A stretch of DNA of 60,764 nt from Candidatus Gastranaerophilales bacterium (GCA_944324905.1 CALUYB010000010.1:1-60764), one strand, 5' to 3'; positions 17,692 through 27,008 are shown, counted from the first letter of the stretch. The notes: generated from the letters alone by a model not told the origin. Translations and numbers: made by a program.

Positions 17692-19456
17692 AAAATTGTG
17701 CTAATTCGACAAGGTGTCTAAAAGAGTTATGTTTAATTTTTAATTGGTCAAATGTATCTATATCAATTATTTCGCCTTTGTTTATATAAATTATTTTGTC
17801 ACAATTTTTAAGGGTTTTAATCCTGTGTGCTATAGCTATTATTGTTTTTTTGCCTTTTAAATCTTCTATACTTTTACTAATTTCGTTTTCTGCTTCGCTA
17901 TCAAGCGCCGAGGTTGCCTCATCCAGCATTATAACTTCTCTTTCAAAATAAAACGTTCTGGCCAGTGCAATTCTGTGTTTTTGTCCGCTTGAGAGTTCTT
18001 TTGTATTTTTTTCTAAATTTCCGTTTATTTCATTGTAAATATTTGCCAGTTTCAGTGCTTGTATGATTTTATCAGTATCTTTTTCAGCCTTGCAATCAGG
18101 CTCAAGCGCTACATTTTGCCATATTGTATTAAAGGGTAGTGAAAATTCTTGCGAGAGTATGCTTATGTTGTTTTGCCACATTTTAGTGTTGTTTTTAGTT
18201 AAGGTTGTATTGTCTATTATAATTTTACCGTTGTTTATTTCAAAAAGTCCTGAGATTATATTAAAAAGTGTTGTTTTTCCGCTTCCTGACGTTCCTATTA
18301 TGCCGACAAAATCACCGTTTTTAATTGTTAAATTTATATTTTTAAGTGCGTACTTATTTTTTTCATAACAAAAATTAATATTTTCTAACTTTATCTGTTC
18401 CTTAAATTCAAGTTTTACGCTTGTATTTTTTTCATAAATTTCGGTGTCAAAGATTTTTGAGATGGTATTTACAAACCAATCAACCTCTATTTTGTTTGCA
18501 TTAATTATCTGCATGCAGCTTTGGGTTTTATTTATTGCAGGTACAATTCTTATAATTATTGCAGCTATTGTAGCAAGGCTCGCACTCAGATGTGCTCCGT
18601 CGTAGTTTCGAGTGAGTAAAAGCATTACAAAAAGTACAAAAGCTCCCATAACGCCTATTTCTGTAAAGTATGTCGGCAATTGAGCGTTTATGTCAATTAG
18701 TTTTCTTTGCTTTGAGTATTCTTTTTGGAGCTTGTATGCAGTTTTGTCAAAATCCTTTTCTTTCCCGTAAATAATAATTTCTTTTTGAGAGTTAATTGTG
18801 GAAAGTACAAAATTCTGCTTTTCTCTGTCGCTGAAATGAAGTTTTTGCCCGTATTCTTTGACCTTTGTTTTAAAATACCTGTTTTCAAATTGCCAAATTA
18901 AAAATATAAATATACTAATAATTATTGCTATAAGTTTAAATTTTGCAAAAAGATATAAAATAATAGCCAGCGCTACTACTGAATTAACAAAAAAGGACAG
19001 CACCCCGCCCATAAAACCGTTTACAATTGATGTAACAGATGTGTCAAGAATTCTTAATTTATCTGATGTGGTTAGCTCTCTGGTTAGAAAATAATTTTGT
19101 GAGATAAATCTTTTATAATTTTTTTCAAAAATTGAATTTGATATGTCCGCTAAAAGGCTGTTTTGAAAATTTATGTGAGCTATCATAAAAAAGTCTTTTA
19201 AAATATATATTAAAGCTACAACAATGCCAAGGCCCATAGCACAAGATGAAATGTTGCTAAACACTGGCAGGGCTGATATTTGAGGGGGTAAGATAAGTGA
19301 GTTTGATGTAAGTAAAATTACAAATGTGTAGATGAGTGACAGACCTATAAACTCAAAACCTGCAGCAATTATAGAGAATATAGTTAATAACAGCAGTTTA
19401 AACCTGTACTCTTTTGCAAATGTGTTTATAAAATTTATAAAAACCCCGATAAACAA
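17690..19456 (-). CDS. ABC exporter, fused permease and ATPase (MsbA/PglK-like)
   Basis: 588 residues: six transmembrane helices in about 1-320, then an ATPase domain with Walker A GTSGSGKTT, signature LSSGQKHRIALAR, Walker B EVIMLDEATSALDSEAE and H-loop AIAHRIKTL. Half-transporters of this kind work as dimers and flip lipids, lipid-linked glycans or peptides outward. The substrate is not evident; the overall length and helix pattern resemble MsbA and PglK. The start is TTG at 19456, chosen because AAGGG lies 8 bases upstream and no ATG gives the first helix. It is divergent from the next gene with only a few tens of bases between them. Confidence 0.88.
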   Translation of the reverse strand: MFIGVFINFINTFAKEYRFKLLLLTIFSIIAAGFEFIGLSLIYTFVILLTSNSLILPPQISALPVFSNISSCAMGLGIVVALIYILKDFFMIAHINFQNSLLADISNSIFEKNYKRFISQNYFLTRELTTSDKLRILDTSVTSIVNGFMGGVLSFFVNSVVALAIILYLFAKFKLIAIIISIFIFLIWQFENRYFKTKVKEYGQKLHFSDREKQNFVLSTINSQKEIIIYGKEKDFDKTAYKLQKEYSKQRKLIDINAQLPTYFTEIGVMGAFVLFVMLLLTRNYDGAHLSASLATIAAIIIRIVPAINKTQSCMQIINANKIEVDWFVNTISKIFDTEIYEKNTSVKLEFKEQIKLENINFCYEKNKYALKNINLTIKNGDFVGIIGTSGSGKTTLFNIISGLFEINNGKIIIDNTTLTKNNTKMWQNNISILSQEFSLPFNTIWQNVALEPDCKAEKDTDKIIQALKLANIYNEINGNLEKNTKELSSGQKHRIALARTFYFEREVIMLDEATSALDSEAENEISKSIEDLKGKKTIIAIAHRIKTLKNCDKIIYINKGEIIDIDTFDQLKIKHNSFRHLVELAQF

Positions 19457-19467
19457 TAAATTTTCCC

Positions 19468-19496
19468 TTGAAAAATTCTCAACAGTTAATTATACT
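19468..19496 (+). promoter_or_regulatory. Strong promoter giving a leaderless transcript
   Basis: TTGAAA at 19468-19473, a 17-base spacer, and TATACT at 19491-19496. The expected start is about 19503-19504, which is the A of the ATG of the next gene. It lies within 12 bases of the divergent exporter start codon. Confidence 0.6.
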
Positions 19497-19503
19497 CTTA
19501 AAT

Positions 19504-20124
19504 ATGGTTGAAAAGTCAAGCAATGAAAATTTTTTTATAGGTCTGTCGCTTTCAAATTCTTCAAATTACGACAGTTCAGTTTGTGTTTTGGATAGAAATT
19601 CTAAAATACTCTTGCTTGATAAATTTTACTTTACACAAGATATTGAACTGTTTTTTCAAACTTCTCCGTACATTCATAAGTCTGTGCTTTGTACTTCAAT
19701 TCCTTATGATAACTCGCTTTTGGATGGTAAGTGGCGAATTCATTCAAAAAATTATAAAATGTTGGGGGATTATTTTAAAATTGACAGGCAAAAATGGACA
19801 AAAAGGCTATCTAACAGGCTTTGTCCCGCTCTTTTAAATCTAAACGAAGAAGGTATTAGAGTTTACCGCTGTGACATAAATCAGCTAAGGCAAGCTTATG
19901 GCTTAAATGCTCATTATCTTTCAAGAACCTCTCTTGATTGCAAAAATTTACAGACCTCACTTAAGCTAAAATATAATTTTAATGAGTTGCCTGAAAATAT
20001 GCTTGCAGCATCGTCACTTGAGGCTATAATCTGCGCTATGTTTGCAAAATATATAGCATTTGGCGGTGAAACTTCAAATATGTTTGACTTTGAAGGGCTT
20101 GAAGTTTTATCAAAACCATTTTAG
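19504..20124 (+). CDS. Uncharacterised protein, possibly RNase H-like fold (DUF429-like)
   Basis: 206 residues from the ATG at 19504. A longer frame from a TTG at 19468 would start inside the -35 box, so the ATG is preferred. The N-terminal beta hairpin (FFIGLSLSNSSNYDSSVCVL) and C-terminal helix (LEAIICAMFAKYIAFGGE) resemble the ends of the DUF429 RNase H-like family, but the acidic catalytic residues are not obvious. There is no Shine-Dalgarno site and the promoter predicts a leaderless mRNA. It is convergent with the GH57 gene, one base apart. The fold call is tentative. Confidence 0.6.
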   Translation: MVEKSSNENFFIGLSLSNSSNYDSSVCVLDRNSKILLLDKFYFTQDIELFFQTSPYIHKSVLCTSIPYDNSLLDGKWRIHSKNYKMLGDYFKIDRQKWTKRLSNRLCPALLNLNEEGIRVYRCDINQLRQAYGLNAHYLSRTSLDCKNLQTSLKLKYNFNELPENMLAASSLEAIICAMFAKYIAFGGETSNMFDFEGLEVLSKPF

Positions 20125-20125
20125 C

Positions 20126-22657
20126 CTATTTTCTTTTGGGTAGACTTGCTTTGTCAATATGAGGTCTAAAGAACTCTGTGTTGATATTTAACATTTGACC
20201 TATTTCAAGGATTTTAAGGGCAAGCTGCCTGTCTTCATTTTTATGTTTTGAAGTTTTCAAATGCTCAATTAGTATATTTATTTTTGAGTAAATATTATCA
20301 AAGAAAATATTTTGCGCTTCGTTTATATTTGCCTGAATATCTAGCTTTTCAAGCATATTTAATAAGCCTAAAATATTTTGCGCAGTTGACATTTCCATAT
20401 CAGAAGATAGCTTATTGATAAGGTTTTCAAGTTTTTTTGAAATAATTGCGCCTGCCTTGCATTTGTTTAGGTTTATTCTGAATCTGTCAGCATTTTGCTT
20501 GATTAGAACTATTTTTGCGTGAATTTTCTCATCGCAAAAATCTTCAATTTTGTTTAGTTCATATTCAAGCTTGCGCATTAGTGTAAATTTTGCGCTAACC
20601 CTAAATACATCAGGTATATCCATACCTAAATCCATATAATACGCAACAGGTGCTTTTAATTCATCATATAAATCCTGATATGTTTTTTCCATTTTCACAA
20701 GTTTTGAGAAAAGTATTTTTTCAAGAATAACTTTTCTTTTGTCAATTAAAATGTCTTTTAGAGTGTAATATGTTGAACTTATTTTTTCTTGAATGATTTT
20801 AAGAGTCTCGATTAAATCATTCGCCATAAATACTTTTGTAATTTCACTCTTGTCCTCGTTGTACTCGTCAGGATTTTTGAGTTTTTTCACACTGCAATAA
20901 AATTCGCCGCTTGCAGTGTTTAAAATTACAAAAGACATGTCGAATTTCTCAAAAGTTATTTTAGAAGTTAGCTCAATGTGTCCAAAGTTAATTGACGCTT
21001 GATTTTTCTTTACGGTTTTTGTATTTAGCTTTTTAACTTTATAGCAGTATATTTCATCTAAATCATCAGGTGTTAAAAATTTGCTTGAAAATGCCCACTG
21101 TGCTGCAATTCTCTCGATTGTAACGACAGATGGTCTTACAAACCTTTCATAAACATCTTTCCCGCTACCGTAGCCTTCAATATTGCTTTTTGCCTTATTT
21201 AGGATTGATAAAAATTTCTTTTCAATATCAGTTTTGCTAAATTCATTTGCAAGCTCTATTGCTCTTAGCGCGTATTTCATTATTTGAGTGGTTTCAATGC
21301 CTGAAATTTCAGCGAAAAACCAGCCGCAACTTGTGTACATAAGTTGGCAAAATCTTTGCATTTCCATTAATTTTATAGCATTTGTTTTTTCTTTTTGGGT
21401 TAAATTTTTCTTTGCATTTTCTTTGAAAAATTTTTCATAACTTTCTTCGCTTCTGTCTAAAATAACGTCAATATAGTTATTTCGAGCATCCCAAAAGTCA
21501 TTATAATATTTTGTGCCTTCTGATGAGCATAGTTTTATAAGTTCGTCCCTAACGTAATCAAGGGCATCCCTCAATGGTCTACGCCATTTTTGATTCCAGC
21601 CTGCTTGCGCGCCTGTTGAACATCCGCAGTCCTCTGCCCACCTGCCAACTCCATGGCAGCAGCTCCAAGCCGACTGTGGTTTTATTTCTACTTGAAATTT
21701 TGGTGGAAATTTTTCTAAAAACCAGCCATAGTTTGTTATTTTAAAGCCAAGTTCTTCTGCTTTTACTTCAAGCACGTACGATAAAGCCATATCGCCAAAT
21801 TTTGTATGGTGTCCGTAACTCTCGCCATCGGTTGCAATATTTACCAGTTGCGGATGTCTTCTATCTTCCACATACCCGTCTTGCAGTCTGTATGCAAATT
21901 TATTTCCATCGCACAGTAAATTATCAAAAGCTACAGATTTTGAAATTGCTCCGTCATAGAAAAATAAATCTATATATTTTGTTTCATCGGCTTCATCAGG
22001 AAAATATCTATATGGCATTGACGGGTCAATACTTCCCCAGCTTACATCGTGCCAAGTGTCTTCACCGTCCATTTTTCTTACACACTGTGCCTGATGAGGC
22101 GATAAAATTGTGTATTTAATACCGCAATCAATAAGCACTTCAAGAGTTTCGCTGTCGACCGCAGTTTCAGCCAGCCAAATACCTTCCGGTTTTCGACCAA
22201 AACGTTTTTCAAAATCTTTTATACCCCAAATTACTTGCGTGTATTTGTCATTAAGGTTTGCAAGGGGTAAAATCATATGATTGTAAACTTGCGCTATGGC
22301 GCAACCATGGCCATCATGCAAAACTAAGGAATTTTTATCCGCCTCTATTATTCTTCTGTAGGCGTTTGGCGCGTGTTTTTCCATCCAGCTTAAAAGTGTT
22401 GGGCCAAAGTTAAAACTCATTAATTCATAGTTATTAACAATATTTAAAATTCTGTTTTGATTGTCAACAATCCTTGAAACAGAGTTCGGTTCGTAGCACT
22501 GCCAGCAAATTCTGTCATTCCAGTCATGTTGCGGCTGCGCGCTTTCTTGCAGTTCTATTTCTTCAATCCAAGGGTTTTCTCTGGGGGGTTGATAAAAATG
22601 CCCATGGATTGTAAGGTATTTTGTATGCTTATTTGTTTTATTTTTTGTCTCTTTCAT
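20126..22657 (-). CDS. Glycoside hydrolase family 57 with DUF3536 domain
   Basis: 843 residues. The N-terminal half is the GH57 barrel: the opening YLTIHGHFYQPPRENPW, the nucleophile region GIWLAETAVD, and the second acidic motif NIATDGESYGHH are all present. The C-terminal half is the helical DUF3536 region found with this subgroup. GH57 enzymes act on alpha-glucans (amylase, branching enzyme, 4-alpha-glucanotransferase). The DUF3536 subgroup is poorly characterised and is found in cyanobacteria, so the exact reaction is open. There is no signal peptide, so it is cytoplasmic. It starts 31 bases after the small secreted protein gene and probably shares its transcript. Confidence 0.88.
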   Translation of the reverse strand: MKETKNKTNKHTKYLTIHGHFYQPPRENPWIEEIELQESAQPQHDWNDRICWQCYEPNSVSRIVDNQNRILNIVNNYELMSFNFGPTLLSWMEKHAPNAYRRIIEADKNSLVLHDGHGCAIAQVYNHMILPLANLNDKYTQVIWGIKDFEKRFGRKPEGIWLAETAVDSETLEVLIDCGIKYTILSPHQAQCVRKMDGEDTWHDVSWGSIDPSMPYRYFPDEADETKYIDLFFYDGAISKSVAFDNLLCDGNKFAYRLQDGYVEDRRHPQLVNIATDGESYGHHTKFGDMALSYVLEVKAEELGFKITNYGWFLEKFPPKFQVEIKPQSAWSCCHGVGRWAEDCGCSTGAQAGWNQKWRRPLRDALDYVRDELIKLCSSEGTKYYNDFWDARNNYIDVILDRSEESYEKFFKENAKKNLTQKEKTNAIKLMEMQRFCQLMYTSCGWFFAEISGIETTQIMKYALRAIELANEFSKTDIEKKFLSILNKAKSNIEGYGSGKDVYERFVRPSVVTIERIAAQWAFSSKFLTPDDLDEIYCYKVKKLNTKTVKKNQASINFGHIELTSKITFEKFDMSFVILNTASGEFYCSVKKLKNPDEYNEDKSEITKVFMANDLIETLKIIQEKISSTYYTLKDILIDKRKVILEKILFSKLVKMEKTYQDLYDELKAPVAYYMDLGMDIPDVFRVSAKFTLMRKLEYELNKIEDFCDEKIHAKIVLIKQNADRFRINLNKCKAGAIISKKLENLINKLSSDMEMSTAQNILGLLNMLEKLDIQANINEAQNIFFDNIYSKINILIEHLKTSKHKNEDRQLALKILEIGQMLNINTEFFRPHIDKASLPKRK

Positions 22658-22688
22658 GCTTTCTTAACACCAACACTAAACTAACGCT

Positions 22689-23153
22689 CTATTTTTTATC
22701 TTTGTCAGGATTTGCCTTTTTTTGCAAAATTGTGATTTTGCTAACATCTATCCAAGGGTCGCCAAGGGCATTTGAAAAGACCTTGCCTGTAATTTGAATT
22801 TTATCCCCTGTATCAAGTTCTATAAATTTTTCAGCATAATCCCTTTTTATAAAAAGTTTCATTTCTGATAATGGCACGTTGTGATCATCAACATCATCCC
22901 TTTGGATTAAAAAGCCAATGTAGTCAGATGATGAACGCATTGCTTTTTTGTAATCTAACCCAAGGGTTGAAAATTTATCAAAAGTTGCTTTCATAACAAT
23001 TGTTTTATTTAAATATTTTTGAGGTGTCGCAACAACGCTAAGCGGTGCTGTGTTTATTGGTGCATTTGTATTTGTATTAGCAAACGCAGGCGTAAAAGCT
23101 AAAAACGCGCAAAGAATTGTGCAGAATATTATATTCTTTATTTTGGTAAACAT
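22689..23153 (-). CDS. Secreted small protein, OB-fold-like
   Basis: 154 residues with a signal peptide (MFTKIKNIIFCTILCAFLAF, cut near AFA). The mature part begins with a low-complexity N/T stretch, followed by a beta-rich domain with KYLNKTIVMKATFDK and TGDKIQITGKVFS, the spacing seen in OB-type periplasmic proteins. AGGAG precedes the ATG. It lies between the NagA-like and GH57 genes on the same strand. Function unknown. Confidence 0.7.
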   Translation of the reverse strand: MFTKIKNIIFCTILCAFLAFTPAFANTNTNAPINTAPLSVVATPQKYLNKTIVMKATFDKFSTLGLDYKKAMRSSSDYIGFLIQRDDVDDHNVPLSEMKLFIKRDYAEKFIELDTGDKIQITGKVFSNALGDPWIDVSKITILQKKANPDKDKK

Positions 23154-23216
23154 TGTAAACTCCTATTTGATTACAAGTATATTCTAGCACATTTTACTAA
23201 GCACACAATAGCCGAT

Positions 23217-24098
23217 TTATGCTAAATTCCCAATTTCTTCTTCTTTTAAACAAAGATGTTCAAGCGTGTTTTCAAATGTGTATTTTTCAGCTTCCTTAAG
23301 GGTAAATATATTGTCTTTGACGGCTTTTTTGATTATTTCATCTAAAAACATAATGGAGCCTGCCAAAGTTCCGTTTTTGTCTTTGCCGTCCGAAAATATT
23401 TCTTTTCCGCAAAAAACTATACTGCTATTGCTGTGTGCTGCTGGTAGTGCGTCGCTTACCAGAATAATTTTTTCGGGATTTTTAGTATTAAAAAACAGTT
23501 TTAGCATATTTTTGCTTGTATGAATTTCATCAGCAATTATCTCGCAATAAATGTTGTCATCAAAAAGGCTGTCTAATGCTAGATTTGCTCCCCTATGACT
23601 GATTTGCGGCATTGCATTAAAGTGATGAGTTGTAGCACTTGCACCACCTATGTTATTACTTAATGTGTGACCTGCATGCGCTCTTATATTATTGCTTTCA
23701 AGGTAATTTGCAAGTTCATTGTTTTTATCCAATTCAGGCGCTAATGTTACAATTTTTATAATATCTTCGTAGTCTTGTGTTAGTTTTTTGAAATTATCAA
23801 CTGTTGGCTTTAAAAAGACATCTTTATCTTGAATACCGGGTTTATCAGGGTTTAAAAATGTTCCTTCCAAATGCAGCCCAATAACTTTGCTCTCGTTATT
23901 TTCCTGTTTGCTTTTGATTTCTTTAAAGAGTTCAAAACGCTTTCTCAGGTTTTCTATACTATCGCCTACAAGGGTCGGACAAATTGCCACTATTCCTCTG
24001 TTGTAGAGTTCTTTTAGCAGTTTTTTAATTTCTTCTTGATTTGAGGTGTTAAAATTTACACCAAGTCCGCCATGGATGTGAATATCAATTATTTTCAT
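23217..24098 (-). CDS. NagA-like amidohydrolase, short form
   Basis: 293 residues from the ATG at 24098. N-acetylglucosamine-6-phosphate deacetylase motifs are present in order: HIHGG metal site at the very start, HLEGTF, AGHT, HHFNAMP, VSDALPAA with the catalytic aspartate, and GTLAGS. Normal NagA is about 380 residues and begins with a beta-sandwich segment; here the barrel starts at once, so the small domain is missing. Deacetylation would feed amino-sugar recycling or chitin and mucin sugar use. A GTG 15 bases upstream would place the -10 box inside the coding region, so the ATG is preferred. The gene may head a unit with the two genes downstream. Confidence 0.8.
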   Translation of the reverse strand: MKIIDIHIHGGLGVNFNTSNQEEIKKLLKELYNRGIVAICPTLVGDSIENLRKRFELFKEIKSKQENNESKVIGLHLEGTFLNPDKPGIQDKDVFLKPTVDNFKKLTQDYEDIIKIVTLAPELDKNNELANYLESNNIRAHAGHTLSNNIGGASATTHHFNAMPQISHRGANLALDSLFDDNIYCEIIADEIHTSKNMLKLFFNTKNPEKIILVSDALPAAHSNSSIVFCGKEIFSDGKDKNGTLAGSIMFLDEIIKKAVKDNIFTLKEAEKYTFENTLEHLCLKEEEIGNLA

Positions 24099-24104
24099 AT
24101 ATTT

Positions 24105-24110
24105 ATTATA
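24105..24110 (-). promoter_or_regulatory. -10 box of the NagA-like gene, leaderless arrangement
   Basis: A perfect TATAAT on the minus strand (24110-24105) lies 6 bases before the ATG at 24098, so transcription should begin on the start codon. No Shine-Dalgarno sequence is possible. The -35 region is only a T/A tract. Confidence 0.5.
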
Positions 24111-24275
24111 CACTTTTTTGACTTTTTTAAAAAAGTTATTAATTACTAATTAGTGTGTTAATAGGGGTTTTTAATCTTAATGTTAACAAAATGTAACAAT
24201 AACTCTAAAAAACTAAAGTTTGAATATTTCAATGTCGATATTAGTTACATAAGAACAATGGAGGCATAGAAAACA

Positions 24276-25298
24276 ATGGGAATGGCAGCAAGCCAAGCAA
24301 GATTTTTAGGTCTTACGGCAAGAAAAACAAACGTTGAATATGAAGGACAACAAGTTAACCAACAAAGAACAGTTCTTTCTAATGAAAGCGCAGGCTTGTT
24401 CAACCAAATGTTAGAACTTCAAGTTCCAACTCCACCAAGTGCTACTGACTACTATAACACTCGTTATGTATTTGATTCTATGGGTGAAGATTTCTCAATT
24501 ACAAAATTTGACACATCATCTGGTGGTGTAGGCGCTTACAACATTGTTCTTGAATATTCCGAAACAGAAAGAAAAGGTTATTCCTCAGTACCAATTACTC
24601 AAGGTACTCCAGTAGCTTTTAACAATAAAACACCTACAAAAATTTACTTAAACGGTAAAGAGTATGAAATTACTTTAGCTGATGCAACCGGTGTTGATAA
24701 AGGTAATATTGAAATTATTAACTCTGCAATCGTTGCAAATGATTCTACTAGAAAACCTGAAAATGATACATATTACAAGTACACAGTTAACCAAGGTGAA
24801 ACAGATGAAAGAACTTATTACATTTCTTCTTATGACATTAACAATGCGTCTTTGCCCTCTGACCCTTCAGAAATGTACACAGGAGGCTTAACTCAATACT
24901 TTGCACAAGATGCAACAGTTAAAAAGAAAAGTAATGCAACAGCATCATTCCAAGCAACAAATGATGGTAGATTTGAATCTGTTACTATTACCGGTGTTGA
25001 CAATGAATCACTTAACCAAAAACTTGCAGGAAAAACTTTTGAGCTTGATTTAACCCAAGTTGATGACTCAGAAGGTTATGAACAAGCTATGAAAGATTAT
25101 GAATATCAAAAAATGATGTATGAAAGAGCAATACAAGATATCAACGCAAGAACAGAAATCATCCAACAACAAGACAGGACTCTTGAATTAAGGTTGAAAC
25201 AACTTGATACTGAACAAGAAGCTCTAAAAACTGAAATGGATGCTGTTAAAGAAGTTATCCAAAAGAACGTTGAATCTACATTTAAAACATTCGCTTAA
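24276..25298 (+). CDS. Conserved-looking structural protein, unknown family
   Basis: 340 residues with no Sec signal peptide. The first 50 residues are amphipathic and helical (MGMAASQARFLGLTARKT ...), the middle (about 55-260) is beta-rich and T/N/G-rich like extracellular domains, and the last 80 are a coiled coil ending ESTFKTFA. Helical ends around a beta centre recall axial proteins of flagella or type III needles, but I cannot assign it. GGAGG lies 11 bases before the ATG. It is the first of four same-strand genes; the last one has a similar helical C-terminal segment. Codon use is biased to AAC, ACT and GTT, suggesting high expression. Confidence 0.7.
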   Translation: MGMAASQARFLGLTARKTNVEYEGQQVNQQRTVLSNESAGLFNQMLELQVPTPPSATDYYNTRYVFDSMGEDFSITKFDTSSGGVGAYNIVLEYSETERKGYSSVPITQGTPVAFNNKTPTKIYLNGKEYEITLADATGVDKGNIEIINSAIVANDSTRKPENDTYYKYTVNQGETDERTYYISSYDINNASLPSDPSEMYTGGLTQYFAQDATVKKKSNATASFQATNDGRFESVTITGVDNESLNQKLAGKTFELDLTQVDDSEGYEQAMKDYEYQKMMYERAIQDINARTEIIQQQDRTLELRLKQLDTEQEALKTEMDAVKEVIQKNVESTFKTFA

Positions 25299-25375
25299 TT
25301 TAAAATCCATAATCTGCACCATGTCAAAAAACAGGCATGGTGCAAAAATAAAAGAAAGTACACGAGGGTTAGTAA

Positions 25376-26197
25376 ATGGTATCATACAAAAACATGCATT
25401 CGCTTACAATTGCAAATAAATACGGCTCGGCAAGCTCTATTGCAAAAGCTGAATTGTATGAAACTTACGATAGGTTAAGGGACTTAACGGTATCAAGTTC
25501 AGCATCATCTGGTAGTGGTTTTGGTACTGCAGGCGGATTTTTGTGGCAATTGGCAAGCATGTTTTCGCCAAGTTCATTTATGCCAATTATGGGTGGTACA
25601 AGTATGATGGATATCCCCGGTACTTCTTACTGGTCACCAATTACGGGTTCGACCGCCTCATATGATGGTGCGACTTCTGCCTTTGGGATAGGCAATCTAG
25701 GCTCTTACCCCGGGTTTCCCTCAGGTGCTGCGGGAATTACCTTAGGTTTTGGTTCAGAAGGCTCTCCCACAGGTGGTGCCGCCGGTCTTGCAACAGGGTA
25801 TGCGGTAAGTTCGGCAGGTATTGCTGCTATGAATACTGCATCAGCTGCTCTAGGCACTGCTTCAGGCGGATTTAGTTTTGGACAAAATATTGTTCTTCCT
25901 CTTGCAGGTTTAGTATCGGGTTGGGGCGGCTTATTGCAAGCTATGTCACCTTACATGGGTGAATGGGGCTTAGGTGCAATTGTAGCAGGTAACTTAATGC
26001 AAGGTACTGGTAATGCTGCAGTTAGTGCGTATCAGAACGTAACAGGCAGAATTACAACAAATGCTGATGTAATTTTATCGGACAGAGTTAAAAATATCGA
26101 AACAGTTTGTAAAATGCTTGATACACAAGCTGATATTGTACGTAAAACTCTTAAAAATGATATTGAATCTGACCAAAAATTAGTACAAGATTTGTAA
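25376..26197 (+). CDS. Glycine/serine/alanine-rich protein, unknown
   Basis: 273 residues. Residues about 40-215 are rich in G, S, A, T with hydrophobic patches and little charge (for example GTASGGFSFGQNIVLPLAGL), suggesting a membrane-inserting or self-assembling body. The N-terminus (about 1-40) and the last 50 residues are helical and charged. There is no signal peptide. CGAGGG precedes the ATG. Second gene of the block, 77 bases after the first. No family recognised. Confidence 0.65.
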   Translation: MVSYKNMHSLTIANKYGSASSIAKAELYETYDRLRDLTVSSSASSGSGFGTAGGFLWQLASMFSPSSFMPIMGGTSMMDIPGTSYWSPITGSTASYDGATSAFGIGNLGSYPGFPSGAAGITLGFGSEGSPTGGAAGLATGYAVSSAGIAAMNTASAALGTASGGFSFGQNIVLPLAGLVSGWGGLLQAMSPYMGEWGLGAIVAGNLMQGTGNAAVSAYQNVTGRITTNADVILSDRVKNIETVCKMLDTQADIVRKTLKNDIESDQKLVQDL

Positions 26198-26376
26198 ACT
26201 TTTGTAAAAATATAAATTTAAAAATCAAGATTTTTGGTATCTGTGTCGTTATAAAACATAGATATAGATTGCTATTTCGGAATATTTAACTTTTATAAGT
26301 AAAATAACGGTAGGCAATTTTATCCGAGGTTATGTTTTTATTAGTTTAGGGTTACCCCTAAAAAAGGAGTAAGCTC

Positions 26377-26646
26377 GTGCAACAAAGTATCCAAATAAAT
26401 TTAAAAAGGATGAAAAATTTTCTAGGATTTTCAAAAAGTTTCTTAATCAGAAAAAATCCTTTTAAACTTTTCTCCAAAGAATTTACTAAGATGCTTAAGG
26501 ATTTCTTTTCTATGAACAAGAAAAGAAAAATGGTAAAATATAGGTTAAATTACCAAATATACAAGCTAAATCAAATGGAAAAACTTATTGCACAAAACAA
26601 TGAACATGTTTTCCTAAGGGGAAATAAATTCAACGAAATGAGATAA
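26377..26646 (+). CDS. Small basic protein, unknown
   Basis: 89 residues, very rich in lysine, asparagine and phenylalanine (KRMKNFLGFSKSFLIRKN). The start is GTG at 26377 with AAGGAG upstream. A 7-bp hairpin (26345-26351 with 26356-26362) sits just before the ribosome-binding site and could modulate access to it. It ends one base before the next ATG, so the two are coupled. Function unknown. Confidence 0.55.
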   Translation: MQQSIQINLKRMKNFLGFSKSFLIRKNPFKLFSKEFTKMLKDFFSMNKKRKMVKYRLNYQIYKLNQMEKLIAQNNEHVFLRGNKFNEMR

Positions 26647-26647
26647 A

Positions 26648-26971
26648 ATGGGCTTAATAGTTTCAACAATTAGATTAATTCAATTAAACAGTATGAGGTT
26701 GAACCTTGAATACAAGCTTATGCTGATTAATTCTTCCCGTCTGCAATTAACAAGTGCAACGGGTGATCTTGAAACTTTAGGTACCGATTTAGATCCTGAT
26801 TCCGCTGAAGCAAAAGCATTGCAAAAGCGGCAGGAACGTTTAAAAATTGTTGAACAACGCCTTGAAGAACAAGCACAAAGATATCAAATTCAACTGAAAA
26901 TGATTGAAAGTGAAATCCAAAGCGTTAATTCCACGATTGATTCAAATATTCAAATGGCATACGGCAGATAA
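26648..26971 (+). CDS. Small coiled-coil protein, unknown
   Basis: 107 residues, almost all helix. The N-terminal 45 residues are amphipathic; residues about 55-100 form a coiled coil (ALQKRQERLKIVEQRLEEQA). This last segment resembles the C-terminus of the 340-aa protein that opens the block, with Q-x-R/D, L-E-x-R-L and a closing V-x-x-x-I pattern. It follows the basic protein after one base. A bidirectional terminator follows. Probably a partner or chaperone-like subunit of the same assembly (inference). Confidence 0.65.
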   Translation: MGLIVSTIRLIQLNSMRLNLEYKLMLINSSRLQLTSATGDLETLGTDLDPDSAEAKALQKRQERLKIVEQRLEEQAQRYQIQLKMIESEIQSVNSTIDSNIQMAYGR

Positions 26972-26980
26972 AATATTTAA

Positions 26981-27003
26981 AAGGCGGGTTTTTGGCCCGC
27001 CTT
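26981..27003. terminator. Bidirectional terminator between the four-gene block and leuS
   Basis: An 8-bp GC-rich stem AAGGCGGG / CCCGCCTT around a 7-base loop, between convergent genes and only 5 bases from the leuS stop codon. Confidence 0.75.
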
Positions 27004-27008
27004 AAAGT

